Shown: positions 14,791 to 28,261, numbered from the stretch's first letter. The stretch is 64,000 nucleotides of DNA from Okapia johnstoni (GCA_024291935.2 CM044307.1:96415461-96479460); one strand, 5' to 3'. Notes: generated from the letters alone by a model not told the origin. Made by a program: numbers and translations.

Positions 14791-14998
14791 ATGAAAGTTG
14801 CTCAGTCATGTCTGACTCTTTGTGCCCCCATGAACTGTAGACTATCAGTCTCCTCTATCCATGCAATTCTCCAGGCAAGAATACCGGAGTGGGTTGCCAT
14901 TACCTGTTTAGGGGATCTTCCCAACCCAGGGATCAAACCAGGGACTCCTGCATTGCAGGCAGATTCTGTACCATCTGAGCCACCAGGGAAGCCCCAAA
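14791..14998 (-). repeat. Bov-tA SINE, antisense
   Basis: TTGCTCAGTCATGTCTGACT through TCTGAGCCACCAGGGAAGCC. About 205 bp. Confidence 0.92.
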
Positions 14999-15555
14999 AG
15001 AGTATACTTTAGAAATATACCAAAATAAGCCTTATCTGGGACACAACTTTGCCCTACAAGGAACATTTTTTAGTGTTTTTATACCCCTGGTAATACTCCT
15101 TTTTCTATTAAGTATAAACATCGATATAATAATAGGCATATAAAATAATGTGCATGTGATTTTTAATAAGCAAACAAATTACCAACTTGGAACATCTGCA
15201 GAAAATCAGTCCACCTGGCCCAGAGACTGATTACATCTTGCTGTCAGTTCAGAATGTATTGATTCAAGATGATTGCTATCCAAATAAAATCTATTTGAAT
15301 ATCCACTCAATGATAATGTATCTAGCCAAATCCATGTTGCTTTATTATTATTTAGGCCATCTAGAGCAGAATCTTCTCAATTTTGAGCCAACACACACTG
15401 ATAGCCCATCAATCAATTACAGGTGTACCTAAGGTATTAATCACCTGGGGGTGTCTAGGGAGCCAGTGGCCTCCAACTCCAAGCAGCTTGGTCTGCATAC
15501 CCCAGGACACTACAGAAATGCTATACTTACCTATTTGTACAATAACTAGTCTAAG
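14999..15555. other. CAPS2 intron stretch, nothing recognised
   Basis: No repeat or exon found between the two Bov-tA elements. Confidence 0.45.
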
Positions 15556-15830
15556 TAATGCTGCTAAGTCGCTTCAGTCGTGTCCGACTCTGTGCGACCC
15601 CATAGACGGCAGCCCACCAGGCTCCGCCGTCCCTGGAATTCTCCAGGCAAGAATACTGGAGTGGGTTGCCGTTTCCTTCTCCAGTGCATGGAAGGGAAAA
15701 GTGAAAGTGAAGTCGCTCAGTCATGTCCGACTCTTAGCGACCCCAGGGACTGTAGCCCACCAGGCTCCTCCGTCCATGGGATTTTCCAGGCAAGAGTACT
15801 GGAGTGGGGTGCCATTGCCTTCTCCGAGTC
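15556..15830 (-). repeat. Dimeric Bov-tA SINE, antisense
   Basis: Two tandem BovB-derived tails: CGTGTCCGACTCTGTGCGAC at 15579 and CATGTCCGACTCTTAGCGAC at 15722, each followed by CCAGGCTCC and GGCAAGA(A/G)TACTGGAGTGG. Low divergence suggests a relatively young insertion. Confidence 0.92.
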
Positions 15831-16417
<587 letters not shown>

Positions 16418-16523
16418 CTAGATGTGAAGCAATAAGTGAACCCTCATATGCATGCTTAGAATATTTGTTTTTAACAATATAAAGAATAAAACAATGACTG
16501 GATACATCAGATTAAGAGTATGC

Positions 16524-16795
16524 TGCTCTGCTAAGTCGTATCAGTTGTGTCCGACTCTGCGCGACCCCACAGACGGCAGCCCACCAGGCTCCCCCATCCC
16601 TGGGATTCTCCAGGCAAGAACACTGGAGTGGGTTGCCATTTCCTTCTCCAAGGCATGAAAGGGAAAAGGAAAGTGAAGTCGCTCAGTCGTATCCGACTCT
16701 TCGTGACCCCATGGACTGCAGCCTACCAGGCTCCTCTGTCCATGGGGTTTTTCAGGCAAGAGTACTGGAGTGGGGTGCCATTACCTTCTCTGTAT
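16524..16795 (-). repeat. Dimeric Bov-tA SINE, antisense
   Basis: Same arrangement as the copy at 15556: tail 1 around TTGTGTCCGACTCTGCGCGA, tail 2 around CGTATCCGACTCTTCGTGAC. High similarity to the other dimer makes the pair a candidate for ectopic pairing in the same direction. Confidence 0.92.
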
Positions 16796-16797
16796 TA

Positions 16798-16995
16798 AGA
16801 GTATAGGCTCTGATAATCAGACCGCTCACTGAATCCAGCTCTCCCACTTTCTAGCTAGATGACATCTCTGTGCCTTGGTTTACTCATAAATAAAATGGCA
16901 ATTAATATTAGTAACTGTTTTGTACTCCGAAAAATGATTAAACGAGGTGATACATGGCCTACACCTGCAAAAGTACCTAATATATAGTAAGCATT
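16798..16995 (+). repeat. MIR SINE
   Basis: Contains the MIR core in order: CTCTCCCACTTTCTAGCTAG, CTCTGTGCCTTGG, ATAAATAAAATGGCAATTAA and ATATATAGTAAGCATTACAT. Sense on the plus strand. Confidence 0.8.
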
Positions 16996-17829
16996 ACATA
17001 AAAAATAGCAACTATTATAACTATAGTTGTCCATTTGAGTCTTTGTAAAGTTAATAAATAAGGGCATGCCATTCCTTTATAAAGCTAAGTTGGCAAGTAA
17101 AGTGATACTAATATATGGGTGTATCCTTTGTGACAGTTAAAATCAAACACAAACAGAAACCAGCCTTAAAAAGTCCCTGAGCAGACAATACCAGTTTAGT
17201 CATACAAGCAAAGCTTAATTTAGCTTATTTTACAAGGCAAGTGAGACTAACTTGACCAGGGTTACTTCCTGCTTATGTCTCTAGAAATCGTAAGTGAAAC
17301 TTAAACTGTTCCCCCAAACTGATATGAAGTAACCACTAACCAATCCGCTATCATTTAAGAAAATTCTTGTATTATAACCAATCACTGTGAAGCATACACA
17401 GTCACTGCCTCCTCACTATGTAAACTGCTTTACAACAATAGCTCCCTGGGTCTCTTTCCATGTTTAATTTGAGTACTTCAGTTCAGGGACTGACTTTCTG
17501 GTGTGTACACAAAACTTTGACTAATTACTGCTTTGATGATTCATTGGTTTTATGTCTTCTATTTCTGAACTTTTAACAAGGATCCTAAAGAGATAAATGC
17601 TAAATTTTTCTCTGAATATTAGATGTGCTTATATGAGCTTAACAAAAAATAATGCTCCAATAGGATGGCAACTTATCAAAAACGTAGTAGATGACAAGTG
17701 TATCTCCCCAGGGCTTGTTCTTACTTTAGATTTTCCTTGAAAGGTCATATTTCATCTTCATAATCTTCGCTGTCTCCATGATCTTTGATTGCTACATGAA
17801 ACTTTATTATACATTTGCTTATGATTTGT
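16996..17829. other. CAPS2 intron 4-5 stretch, nothing recognised
   Basis: No exon or named repeat; AT-rich. Confidence 0.45.
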
Positions 17830-17965
17830 TGCCTGCCTCTCCTGTTGTAAGTTCCATGAGGGCAGGAACCTTGTCTGTCTTTTTCACTGCAGGATCCCTT
17901 GTGTCAGAGGAGGACCACATGTAGTGAGCACTGTATATGTATCCAATGAATGAATAATAAATCTT
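17830..17965 (+). repeat. L2 3' end
   Basis: GTAAGTTCCATGAGGGCAGG, AACCTTGTCTGTC and ATGAATGAATAATAAAT match the L2 LINE terminus. Confidence 0.8.
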
Positions 17966-18329
17966 AAGTATGTACTATTGGGAAATAAATTTATGAGGAT
18001 ACTTTATAATTTTATTTATTTACCCACTAATATCTGTTTTTCCTAAATAGTGATTTGACAGTCACCAAAAAGATGTTTAACATTATACAAGGTAAATTTA
18101 AGAAAGATTAAATTAACAGACGTATTTCAGTATAAGCCAGGGTCTGCTTTACATATAGGTCGGAGGAAACTTTCAAAGGCATCTTATTTTGTTTCAACTT
18201 GTTTTCAGTCTTTTACCCAAGGGAAACAGTGGCATTTCCGCTTGGCCTCTCAGATTTAACCTCCCTAAATCAGACTTCACTGTGATATCCCCCTCTCCAG
18301 GTAATGAAAAATACACCCTTTGAACTGCT

Positions 18330-19210
18330 CAGCTCAAAAAGCCTTCGAGCCATTTTTCCTTTCTCTTAAGCCTAAAACCAATCCATCACCAAACATTCTG
18401 AGCCTTACCTTCAGAAACTGTCTAGAATCGGACTTCCCATTGTGACCACTTCTTATCCAAATCTGCGGCAACAACCTGGGTCCAAGCAGGCATCCTTATC
18501 TCTTGCCTGGATTACTGGGATAGCCTCCTGAGTAAAACCCATTCTCAACAAAACGGAACAGAAGGCAAAGTCCTTCAGTGGTCTACAAGCCCTCTCTGAT
18601 CTGCCTCCCAGCCTCTGCTTCCCTTTAACTCACTGAAAAAGTCTCCTCCTACCTCTCCCTTGCTCATCTCCCTCATCACACTGCTCTTACTATTTCTTAA
18701 ATACTCCATGCCCACTCCTACTTCATGACACCGAGAGTTTCTTCTCACTGGCTCCTCTTACCCCTTTCAAATGTGCCCTAAATGCTACTTTGTGTAAAAG
18801 ATCTTCTCTGATGATCTTGTACAAACTACAACCCCAACCTTGGCTTTCCAAGTTTTCCTTCTACTCATAGCATTTATCATCATCTGTCATATTAGAGGAC
18901 TTCCTGGTGGCTCAGATGATAAAGAATCTGCCTGCAATGCAGGAGATCCGGGTGCCATCTCTGGATCAGGAAGATCCTCTTTAGAATGGAACGGCTACCC
19001 AACTGATTGATTCATTCATCTATTCTTATTTTTTTCTTTTTTTTTTCTTTTTTTTTTTTTTTGCTTACTCCTTAATTATGTTATGTGTCCTGCAAGAGCA
19101 GGAATATTTGTCTGTTTTAGTCACTGACTTATAACTAGTGCCTAGAAAGGTACATTGCATATCATGAAACATTAGATAACTATTACTGAAAGAATAAACA
19201 ATGAATGAAT
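18330..19210 (+). repeat. L2 LINE 3' portion, interrupted by a Bov-A2 monomer
   Basis: Pyrimidine-rich L2 text (CAAGCCCTCTCTGATCTGCC, TCTGATGATCTTG, ATAGCATTTATCATCATCTG) resumes after a SINE at 18896-19003 with GTCCTGCAAGAGCAGGAATA and TGAATGAAT. A long T tract lies at 19027-19062. Confidence 0.75.
18896..19003 (+). repeat. Bov-A2 monomer
   Basis: GGACTTCCTGGTGGCTCAGA, GCAATGCAGGAGATCCGGGT, GAAGATCCTC; truncated after about 105 bp. Confidence 0.85.
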
Positions 19211-19276
19211 TAGTAGGTGTTTTGTCTTTTTATAGAGTTGGTGAAAAAAGGTATATTTGGAATGATCACACACTAG

Positions 19277-20527
19277 TAAAGGAATGCTCAAAATTCTCCA
19301 AGCCAGGCTTCAGCAAGACGTGAACTGTGAACTTCCAGATGTTCACGCTGGTTTAAAAAAGGCAGAGGAACCAGAGATCAAATTGCCAATATCCGCTGGA
19401 TCATCAAAAAGCAAGAGAGTTCCAGAAAAACATCTATTTCTGCTTTATTGACTATACCAAAGCCTTTGACTGTGTGGATCACAATAAACTGTGGAAAATT
19501 CTGAAGGAGATGGGAATACCAGACCATCTGATCTGTCTCTTGAGAAACCTGTATGCAGGTCAGGAAGCAACAGTTAGAATTAGACATGAAACAACAGACT
19601 GGTTCCAAATAAGAAAAGGAGTACATCAAGGCTGTATATTGTCACCCTGCTTATTTAACTTATATGCAGAGTACATCATGAGAAACGCTGGGCTGGAAGA
19701 AACACAAGCTGGAATCAAGATTGCTGGGAGAAATATCAATAACCTCAGATATGCAGATGACACCACCCTTATGGCAGAAAGTGAAGAAGAACTAAAGATC
19801 CTCTTGATAAAAGTGAAAGAGGAGAGTGAAAAAGTTGGCTTAAAGCTCAACATTCAGAAAACTAAGATCATAGCATCTGGTCCCATCACTTCTTGGCAAA
19901 TAGATGGGGAAACAGTGGAAACAGTGGCTGACTTTATTTTGGGGGGCTCAAAATCACTGCAGATGGTGATTGCAGCCATGAAATTAAAAGATGCTTCCTC
20001 CTTGGAAGGAAAGTTATGACCAACCTAGACAGCATATTAAAAAGCAGAGACGTTACTTTGTTAACAGAGGTCCATCTAGTCAAGGCTATGGTTTTTCCAG
20101 TAGTCATGTACGGCTGTGAGAGTTGGAATGTAAAGAAAGCTGAGCACCGAAGAATTGATGCTTTTGAACTGTGGTGTTGGGACAAGATTCTTGAGAGTCT
20201 GTTGAACTGCAAGGAGATCCAACCAGTCCATCCTAAAGGAGATCAGTCCTGGTTGTTCATTGGAAGGACTGATGTTGAAGCTGAAACTCCAATACTTTGG
20301 CCACCTGATGTGAAGAGCTGACTCATTTAAAAAGACCCTGATGCTGGAAAAGATTGAGGGCAGAAGGAGAAGGGGATGACAGAGGATGAGATGGTTGGAT
20401 GGCATCACCGACTCAATGGACATGAGTTTGGGTGGACTGTGGGAGTTGGTGATGGACAGGGAGGCCTGGCATGCTGCGGTTCACATGGTCGCAAAGAGTC
20501 GGACATGACTGAGTGACTGAACTGAAC
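19277..20527 (+). mobile_element. BovB LINE, 5'-truncated copy with longest intact RT frame
   Basis: Covers the RT core to the 3' end. One uninterrupted frame (19474-20019, 181 codons) carries GVHQGCILSPCLFNLYAEY, YADDTTLMAESEEEL with catalytic YADD at 19750-19761, and LNIQKTKIIASGPITSWQ. A frameshift near 20010 breaks it from the C-terminal part, which still ends AGTCGGACATGACTGAGTGA. Least damaged of the BovB RT regions here, but inactive. Antisense to CAPS2. Confidence 0.93.
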
Positions 20528-21533
20528 ATAAGTACAATTAGTTAATATTAATTTCAGAATTAATATTATTTCCTGTAAAATTTAAGTTTGATTTTCAGTG
20601 TTTTATTTAAAGGTATTTCATTACTTTTATTCCCACACACATAAATAAATATAAATTTACATTTTAGGTGGTAAAACAATTTGACAGTGAGATTCATCAC
20701 CTTTTTATACGAAATGGAAGGAAAACTCAACACAGGAAATTTGCCTTTAGAATCAAGCAGAGTGGGACTATTTTACTGTTTGATATTATCAGTTGATTGA
20801 TATATCAGCCTATTTAGTTAGTAGCTATAGCCTTTAGTTATTTTCTTGGATTTTAAATACCTCTAACTTTAGCTTTTCTTTATCAGCAAAGAGAATCAAT
20901 TTGCATGTGACTCCCTGCTTTAAAAAAGGGCTCTGTTTCAGATATGAGGGACCTCTTTTATTTCTAGAGATTACTATCCCAGTGGTAACTCGTGTAATTA
21001 TAATAGGATTTACTAACAGCAAATTTATACAGCAGTTTTGGTTCTAATAAGAGTATACTTTTAAAAGGACATCAGATAAGTTGCTCATACTCCATAAGTA
21101 CAAGATTATTATATACAGAATATATAGAAACCAGGGATTTTTTTGTAAGACTACCAAAAACATATTAAACTTCTAATATGTAGGTTAAAAAATCAAAAAA
21201 GGAAAACAAGATCTTCTCCAAAAGAAAATATGCAAATACTGGCTTTTATTTATAAAACCCTTATTCATTCATATGGGAAGATTTGCAAACAATATTTATC
21301 TTCTCTTAAACCAAAAGTAAACAAGCATCCTCATTTGAACTTGTGTTCATGGGTATCAAGGTTTTACTTTACAACTATTTGAATTGTTTTGCCATGAGAA
21401 GTAAAGCATGCATTTATAGAGACTTTCATTCTGTTTTCCCAACATTATTACAATGATCTAGATATTACATGGTAGATCTTACATATAACACACACCCAGA
21501 TGCTAAACAGTTATGAAATTATCCTATCTGTTA
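20528..21533. other. CAPS2 intron 4-5 stretch, nothing recognised
   Basis: AT-rich, no exon or named repeat. Confidence 0.45.
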
Positions 21534-21684
21534 TTACAGACACTGCTGCTGCTGCTAAGTCACTTCAGTCGTGTTCGACTCTGTGCAATCCCATAGACAG
21601 CAGCCCACCATACTCCCCCAGCCCTGGGATTCTCCAGGCAAGAGTACTGGAGTGGGTTGCCATTACCTTCTCCTTACAGACACT
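21534..21684 (-). repeat. Bov-tA with perfect target-site duplications
   Basis: SINE at 21545-21673 ((GCT)n start, TCGTGTTCGACTCTGTGCAA, GAGTGGGTTGCCATTACCTT) is flanked by identical 11-bp repeats TTACAGACACT at 21534-21544 and 21674-21684. The intact duplication indicates a fairly recent insertion. Confidence 0.93.
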
Positions 21685-21863
21685 AGAATATTATATTTAT
21701 GTACATCTGTTTGAATCTGGAAAAATAGTTTTAAAATAAAAAAGACCAAATAATCCCATAACTTTTGTTACTCTTTTAGCTAAATACCATTGGTTTTAGT
21801 GAGTTCCAGATAGTGCCTACATGGATTAGAAAAAAAAAGCTGATATGCCACATCTACTTACAA

Positions 21864-22246
21864 CTTATTTAGGTATAAACTCACCATTCATGAATATAAG
21901 AGCAAAGTAAACATAATAAATTTAATGGCTTTTCACAAGCAAACCAGAAAGGTCAAACTTGAATTTTACAAAGGTTTTACAACTTATTCTTTTTACTCAA
22001 CAGTAAATGCTAAGTAAATACAATCATCAAACTTCCCTGAAATTACATTACTCTTATTAAAAGTTAACTGAATGAAGAATTGTATCTAAGTGCTCTTTCT
22101 TTATGATCAGTAGTATCATAAACTATGTTTTCAAACCTTTCTAAAATTCAAGATTCACCTTTTGGATATGCTTGTGAAACACTGCTAAATTTATTATGTT
22201 CACTTTGCTCTTATATTCATGAATCGTGAGTTTATATCTAATTAAG
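21864..22246. repeat. Long inverted repeat, 115-bp arms, 153-bp loop
   Basis: Left arm 21864-21978 and right arm 22132-22246 are reverse complements with 98 of 115 positions matching ungapped by eye; the innermost blocks such as ATTCATGAATATAAGAGCAA are perfect. It does not match a SINE or LINE I know. It could be a MITE-like palindromic DNA transposon or a local inverted duplication. It lies in the intron between CAPS2 exons 4 and 5, about 500 bp from exon 4. Confidence 0.85.
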
Positions 22247-22348
22247 ATTAAAATGTAACAGTTTCAGCAATTCATGATATTAAAAATATCTCCCAAACTG
22301 AGCTAGAAAACAATCATGGAGTGATGACAGTTTTAAATAAAACAGGGT

Positions 22349-22401
22349 CACTTTAAAGTCTGAAACCAGTTTTCAACTTTAAAGTTTAGTCTTTAAAGTG
22401 A
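22349..22401. repeat. Short perfect inverted repeat
   Basis: TCACTTTAAAG (22349-22359) and CTTTAAAGTGA (22391-22401) are exact reverse complements, with another CTTTAAAG inside the loop. Confidence 0.85.
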
Positions 22402-22712
22402 GACCAATAGAGTTCAAGACAGCTACATCAGAAATAGATATATAACACTGCCTTATTTCCAACCCAAGGCAAGTGAAAAACTAGAAACAGAGAAAAGACG
22501 ATTAGGTCATATGACTAAATTTTTCACATCTGACAATGGTGATGATAACCCATTGAAGTTGTTGTGAAGCATAAACTAGTTAATGTAAGTAAAATACTTA
22601 AAAAGAGTCCCTGGTACACAGAAATAAGTGTTAGCTATTATACTTTATTACGACTAACAGCAAGATATATCAGGCAAAAAGATGTTTCTATAATACACAT
22701 ACTGTTTCTTTA

Positions 22713-24011
<1,299 letters not shown>

Positions 24012-25680
24012 TGTGTGTGTGTTAGTCACTCAGAAATGGTATGGACCTAACAGAAGTAGAAGATATTAAGAAGAGGTGGCAAGAATACACAGAAGAACTG
24101 TACAAAAAAGATTTTCATGATGCAGATCATCAGGATGGTGTGATCACTCACCTAGAGCCAGACATCCTGGAATGTGAAGTCAAGTGGGCCTTACGAAGCA
24201 TTACTACGAACAAAGCTAGTGGAGGTGAAGGAATTCCAGCTGAGTTATTTCAAATCCTGAAAGATGATGTGGTGAAAGTGCTGCACTCAATATGCCAGCT
24301 AATCTGGAAAACTCAGCAGTGGCCACGGGACTGGAAAAGGTCAGTTTTCATTCCAATCCCAAAGAAAGGCAATGCCAAAGAATGCTCAAACTACCACACA
24401 ATTGCACTCATCTCACATGCTAGTAAAGTAATGCTCAAAATTCTCCAAGCCAGGCTTCAGCAATACGTGAACCGTGAACTTCCAGATGTTTAAGCTGGTT
24501 TTAGAAAAGGCAGAGGAACCAGATATTGAATTGCCAACATCCTCTGGATCATCGAAAAAGCAAGAGAGTTCCAGAAAAACATCTATTTCTGCTTTATTGA
24601 CTATGCCAAAGCCTTTGACTGTGTGGATCACAATAAACTGTGGAAAATTCTGAAGGAGATGGGAAAATTCTGAATGAGAGGCAGGCCACCTGACCTGCCT
24701 CTTGAGAAACCTGTATGAGGTCAGGAAGCAACAGTTAGAACTGGACATGGAACAACAGACTGGTTCCAAATAGGAAAAGGAGTACATCGAGGCTGTATAT
24801 TGTCACCCTTCTTATTTAACTTATATGCAGAGTACATCATGAGAAACGCTGGGCTGGAAGAAGCATAAGCTGGAATCAAGATTGCCAGGAGAAATATCAA
24901 TAACTTCAGATACACCGAAGACACCACCCTTAATGGCAGAAAGTGAAGAAGGACTAAAGAGCCTCTGGATGAAAGTGAAAGAGGAGAGTGAAAAATTTGG
25001 CTTAAAGCTCAACATTCAGAAATCTAAGATCATGGAATCCAGTCCCATCACTTCATGGCAGATAGATGGGGAAACAGTGGAAACAGTGGCTGACTTTATT
25101 TTTCTGGGCTCCAAAATCACTGCGGATGGTGATTGCAGCCATGAAATTAAAAGACACTTACTCCTTGGAAGGAAAGTTATGACCAACCTAGACAGCATAT
25201 TAAAAAGCAGAGACATTACTTTGCCAACAAAGGTCCGTCTACTCAAGGCTATGGTTTTTCAAGTGGTCATGTATGGATGTCAGAGTTGGACGGTGAAGAA
25301 AGCTGAGCACCGAAGAATTGATGCTTTTGAACCATGGTGTTGGAGAAGACTCTTGAGAGTCCCTTGGACTGCAAGGAGATCCAACCAGTCCATCCTAAAG
25401 GAGATCAGTCCTGGGTGTTCACTGGAAGGACTGATGTTGAAGCCAATACTTTGGCCTCCTGATGCGAAGAGCTGACTTATTTGAAAAACTCTGATGCTGG
25501 GAAAGATTGAGGGCAGGAGAAGGGGACGACAGAGGATGAGATGGTTGGATGGCATCACCGACTCGATGGACATGGGTTTCGGTAGACTCCCGGAGTTGGT
25601 GATGGACAGGGAGGCCTGGCGTGCTGTGGTTCACGGTGTTGCAAAGCGTCAGACACGACTGAACGACTGAACTGAACTGA
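24012..25680 (+). mobile_element. BovB LINE with Bov-tA-like 5' junction
   Basis: Begins with GTGTGTGTGTTAGTCACTCA, the start of a Bov-tA tail, fused directly to BovB text (GAAATGGTATGGACCTAACA). Continues through RT to GAACGACTGAACTGAACTGA. Frames include ALRSITTNKASGGEGIPAEL and FIPIPKKGNAKECSNYH. The catalytic box is altered to Y-T-E-D (24911-24922), and a small duplication of GGGAAAATTCTGAA lies near 24660. Inactive; antisense to CAPS2. Confidence 0.92.
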
Positions 25681-25745
25681 AGTTATATGCTACCTGTAAC
25701 ACTGTGTTCAAATGTTTATAATATGAAATACCAAGTAAAAATTAC

Positions 25746-25791
25746 CTCATCATCAGAGTCAACAAGGCTTCCCAGATCAAGTTGTGGGACC
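25746..25791 (-). CDS. CAPS2: CAPS2 coding exon 3 (acidic VDSDDE exon)
   Basis: A 46-nt exon between CTTTCAG|GGTCCC and GATGAG|GTAATT. One base completes the split valine, then 15 codons read VPQLDLGSLVDSDDE, ending in phase 0. A BovB LINE ends only about 65 bp away in the downstream intron (at 25680) without touching the splice site. In the human protein as I recall it, a further exon-sized segment follows DSDDE. I could not find that segment here (see findings). Confidence 0.88.
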
Positions 25792-26797
25792 CTGAAAGAA
25801 ATAGTTATGTATCGTATAACTTTTTTAAAATGAGTCTTTAAGAGTTGCAAGTCATATAGACTATATCTTACCATATAAACAGGTAAACTGAAGCCAATGG
25901 TGTGCTGGCTCTTACCAGCTGTGAGAGGCTTTTGTTAAATATTCAGTAATATTTTGCACAGATTGTTAATACAGAATTATTAAGAATAAAATTATGTTAA
26001 TTTATAAGTACATAAATTATATTAAAAACAAACATAATAAATATTCAAAACCTATCACTTCTTAATAGCTTTACTATACTGCACTATTACTTGCTTTATA
26101 GAGGTTGTTTATAGCTATCATATCTGAATGGCAATACATGGCTGGCATCTCTTTCCAGCTCTGTGTTCACTGATGGACTGAAAGCAGCCACAGTGGGATT
26201 ATTTACACAGAAATGGGCAGATGTTATGAATCAGGCCTTGATATATTATTTTGTTGATTTCCAAGGTGATAGACGTGGTGGAGAAAATGTTAGTAGTGCA
26301 TATTAAACTTAAAGCGTTACCTGTAACTGTCACATGGTGACTAACTAAAAACTGAGGCCGTATGACTCTAGTATTCAAAACTATTACTTGATTCAGCAAA
26401 GAAATCGCTCATGTCACTCTACAATAAATGAAAATATCAACCAATATTCACGCTGATTGATATTTTCACATAAAATGTATAATCAACTGAAAATGTACTT
26501 AATTTTATTTATAATTAGCAAGTAAAATATATGTTAAACTTATAGCACATGTCTAGAAAATCAGTTGCTAGACATTTTCCAGCAAACAACTAACTGGTAT
26601 CACATACTCAATATTGTATCTAGCATGTACACCTAGCTCTGTTCTTTGTCTGGATAAAAAAACAGGTATCTATTTTGTGGAACACATGAAATTTCTGATA
26701 TTTGCCCATTGTTAATCTATAAATGTCATTTTTATATAGTTCAGGTTAATGTATTACTTTTTAATTTCTATTTTCCAAGAAGCCCTGTAGTCTAATA
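25792..26797. other. CAPS2 intron 2-3 stretch; one short hairpin
   Basis: AT-rich, no named repeat. TGAAAATATCAA (26429-26440) pairs perfectly with TTGATATTTTCA (26457-26468). Confidence 0.5.
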
Positions 26798-26882
26798 TAT
26801 TCGGTTGCCCAAAATGCTCACTTGGATTTTTCCATTAGACGTTACAAAAAAACCCAGATGAACATTTTGGCCAACCCAATGT
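26798..26882. mobile_element. Mariner-derived palindromic mini-element
   Basis: About 80 bp that folds on itself: left end TTCGGTTGCCCAAAATG..., right end CATTTTGGCCAACCCAA, matching the terminal inverted repeats of ruminant mariner elements. The left TA target dinucleotide is present; the right one has become TG. Like human MADE1, such elements can transcribe into pre-miRNA-like hairpins. Confidence 0.8.
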
Positions 26883-27404
26883 TTGAAAGAATATAAAACT
26901 CATATCCCTCTGAATTTTAAAAAGCAAAAATTTAAAATATATAACAATTCATGTATTCCAGTCCAAAATTAAATCACTTTAATAAGACTGATAAAATTAT
27001 CATATTCCTCAAGATAAGATTAAAGCACAGATATACCTCCCATTAAATCCATTTTGACTATCCCAATAAAAGTGCAAGATTTTATATAAAATTTTTAACA
27101 AATACTCTTAGCTGAATTTTCTAAATAAAACAATATTTTAACTTTTTCAGGAAAATATAAAAATAATACTAAAGAAAATTAAAAAACAAGAGAAGTATTA
27201 GCCTTGGTCCTACCATCCTATCACAAGTAATACTTTAGTTTTGACAGAATAATTGTCAGGGCATCAACATGTATATAAACTTTTCTGTAGTTCATAATCA
27301 TAGCTACATATATAATTTTTCTTTCTTTTTTTGCTTATCAATGTATATTTACATATTTATGTATTTACCCATTAACAGCTCAAATGTGAAGAAATGTAAC
27401 TTAC
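26883..27404. other. CAPS2 intron 2-3 stretch, nothing recognised
   Basis: AT-rich intron up to the exon 2 donor. Confidence 0.45.
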
Positions 27405-27454
27405 ACGGGTAGGCAACAATCCTCCATAGCACATGATTTGGAGGTCCATCTTTG
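27405..27454 (-). CDS. CAPS2: CAPS2 coding exon 2
   Basis: This 50-nt exon lies between AATTAAAG|CAAAGATGG and CCCGT|GTAAGTT, the latter a near-consensus donor. It begins in phase 0 and leaves two bases (GT) for the next exon. Codons 28-43 read QRWTSKSCAMEDCCLP. The first six residues agree well with human CAPS2 and the cysteine-rich remainder less so. The exon is too short to be found as an open reading frame; it was placed by splice sites and phase. Confidence 0.87.
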
Positions 27455-27599
27455 CTTTAATTAAAAAAATCAGAATCAGTATGCATGTGTCGTTTATTTA
27501 TACTTTAAAAGATAACCAATGTGCCAATGCAACAAGACTAATTATAATTTTTCTCAGTAAGCTTACCTAAGAAATATTTAGGAAGCCCCATCCCTACTG

Positions 27600-28195
27600 T
27601 GCTTGATATGCAGAGATAGGATAATAACCTGCAGAGGACTCTGCTCGGGAAGACATTCACTCAGACACTGTGGAAAATACTTGATGAGACAGAGCAGCTG
27701 CACATAGCATGTGTACCCAACCCAGTCTAGGGAAATGAGGTAGCTTTTTCGGAAAACAGAAAAGGAAACTTTAAATGGAGCTCTGAAGGATAGGTAATAG
27801 TTAGTTAGCCAGATGAATAGAGAAGAGAGAAAACTGCTCCAGCCAGGAGGAACAACTTGTACTGCACAGGCCCACAGATAAGAGCTGACAGAAAAGACTG
27901 AAATCTAGAGAGTGAGGAGGTAGTGGACAGAGCTGTTTAATTATAATGCAAATTAAGGAACCTGGACTTTATCCCAAAGGAAATGGGAAGACAGTATAGG
28001 ACTTAAGCAAAAAATGACAAATATATACAGGTATATGTTTGCAAATATTTGATTTTATTGCTAATAAAAAATCGGTTCAAAGGGAGGGGATATATATATA
28101 TACCTATGGCTGATTCATGTTGAGGTTTGACAGAAAACAACAAAATTCTGTGAAGTAATTATCCTTCAATTAAAAATAAATAGATTTAAAAAAAA
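27600..28195 (+). repeat. Ancient L2-like repeat followed by an L1 3' end
   Basis: 27600-28020 resembles the old repeat at 9.1-12.6 kb (GGACTTTATCCCAAAGGAAA). 28083-28195 is an L1 tail with TATGGCTGATTCATGTTGAG and TTCAATTAAAAATAAATAG. Short (TA)n between them. Confidence 0.5.
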
Positions 28196-28245
28196 AACTA
28201 AAATGTCTCAGTACATTGACAATAGAATGTCATCTTTATGTACCT

Positions 28246-28261
28246 GGGGGGGGGGGGGGGG
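28246..28261 (+). repeat. Poly(G) tract, 16 G
   Basis: Uninterrupted run of 16 guanines in AT-rich intron 1-2 of CAPS2 (C-run in the CAPS2 transcript). Confidence 0.95.
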
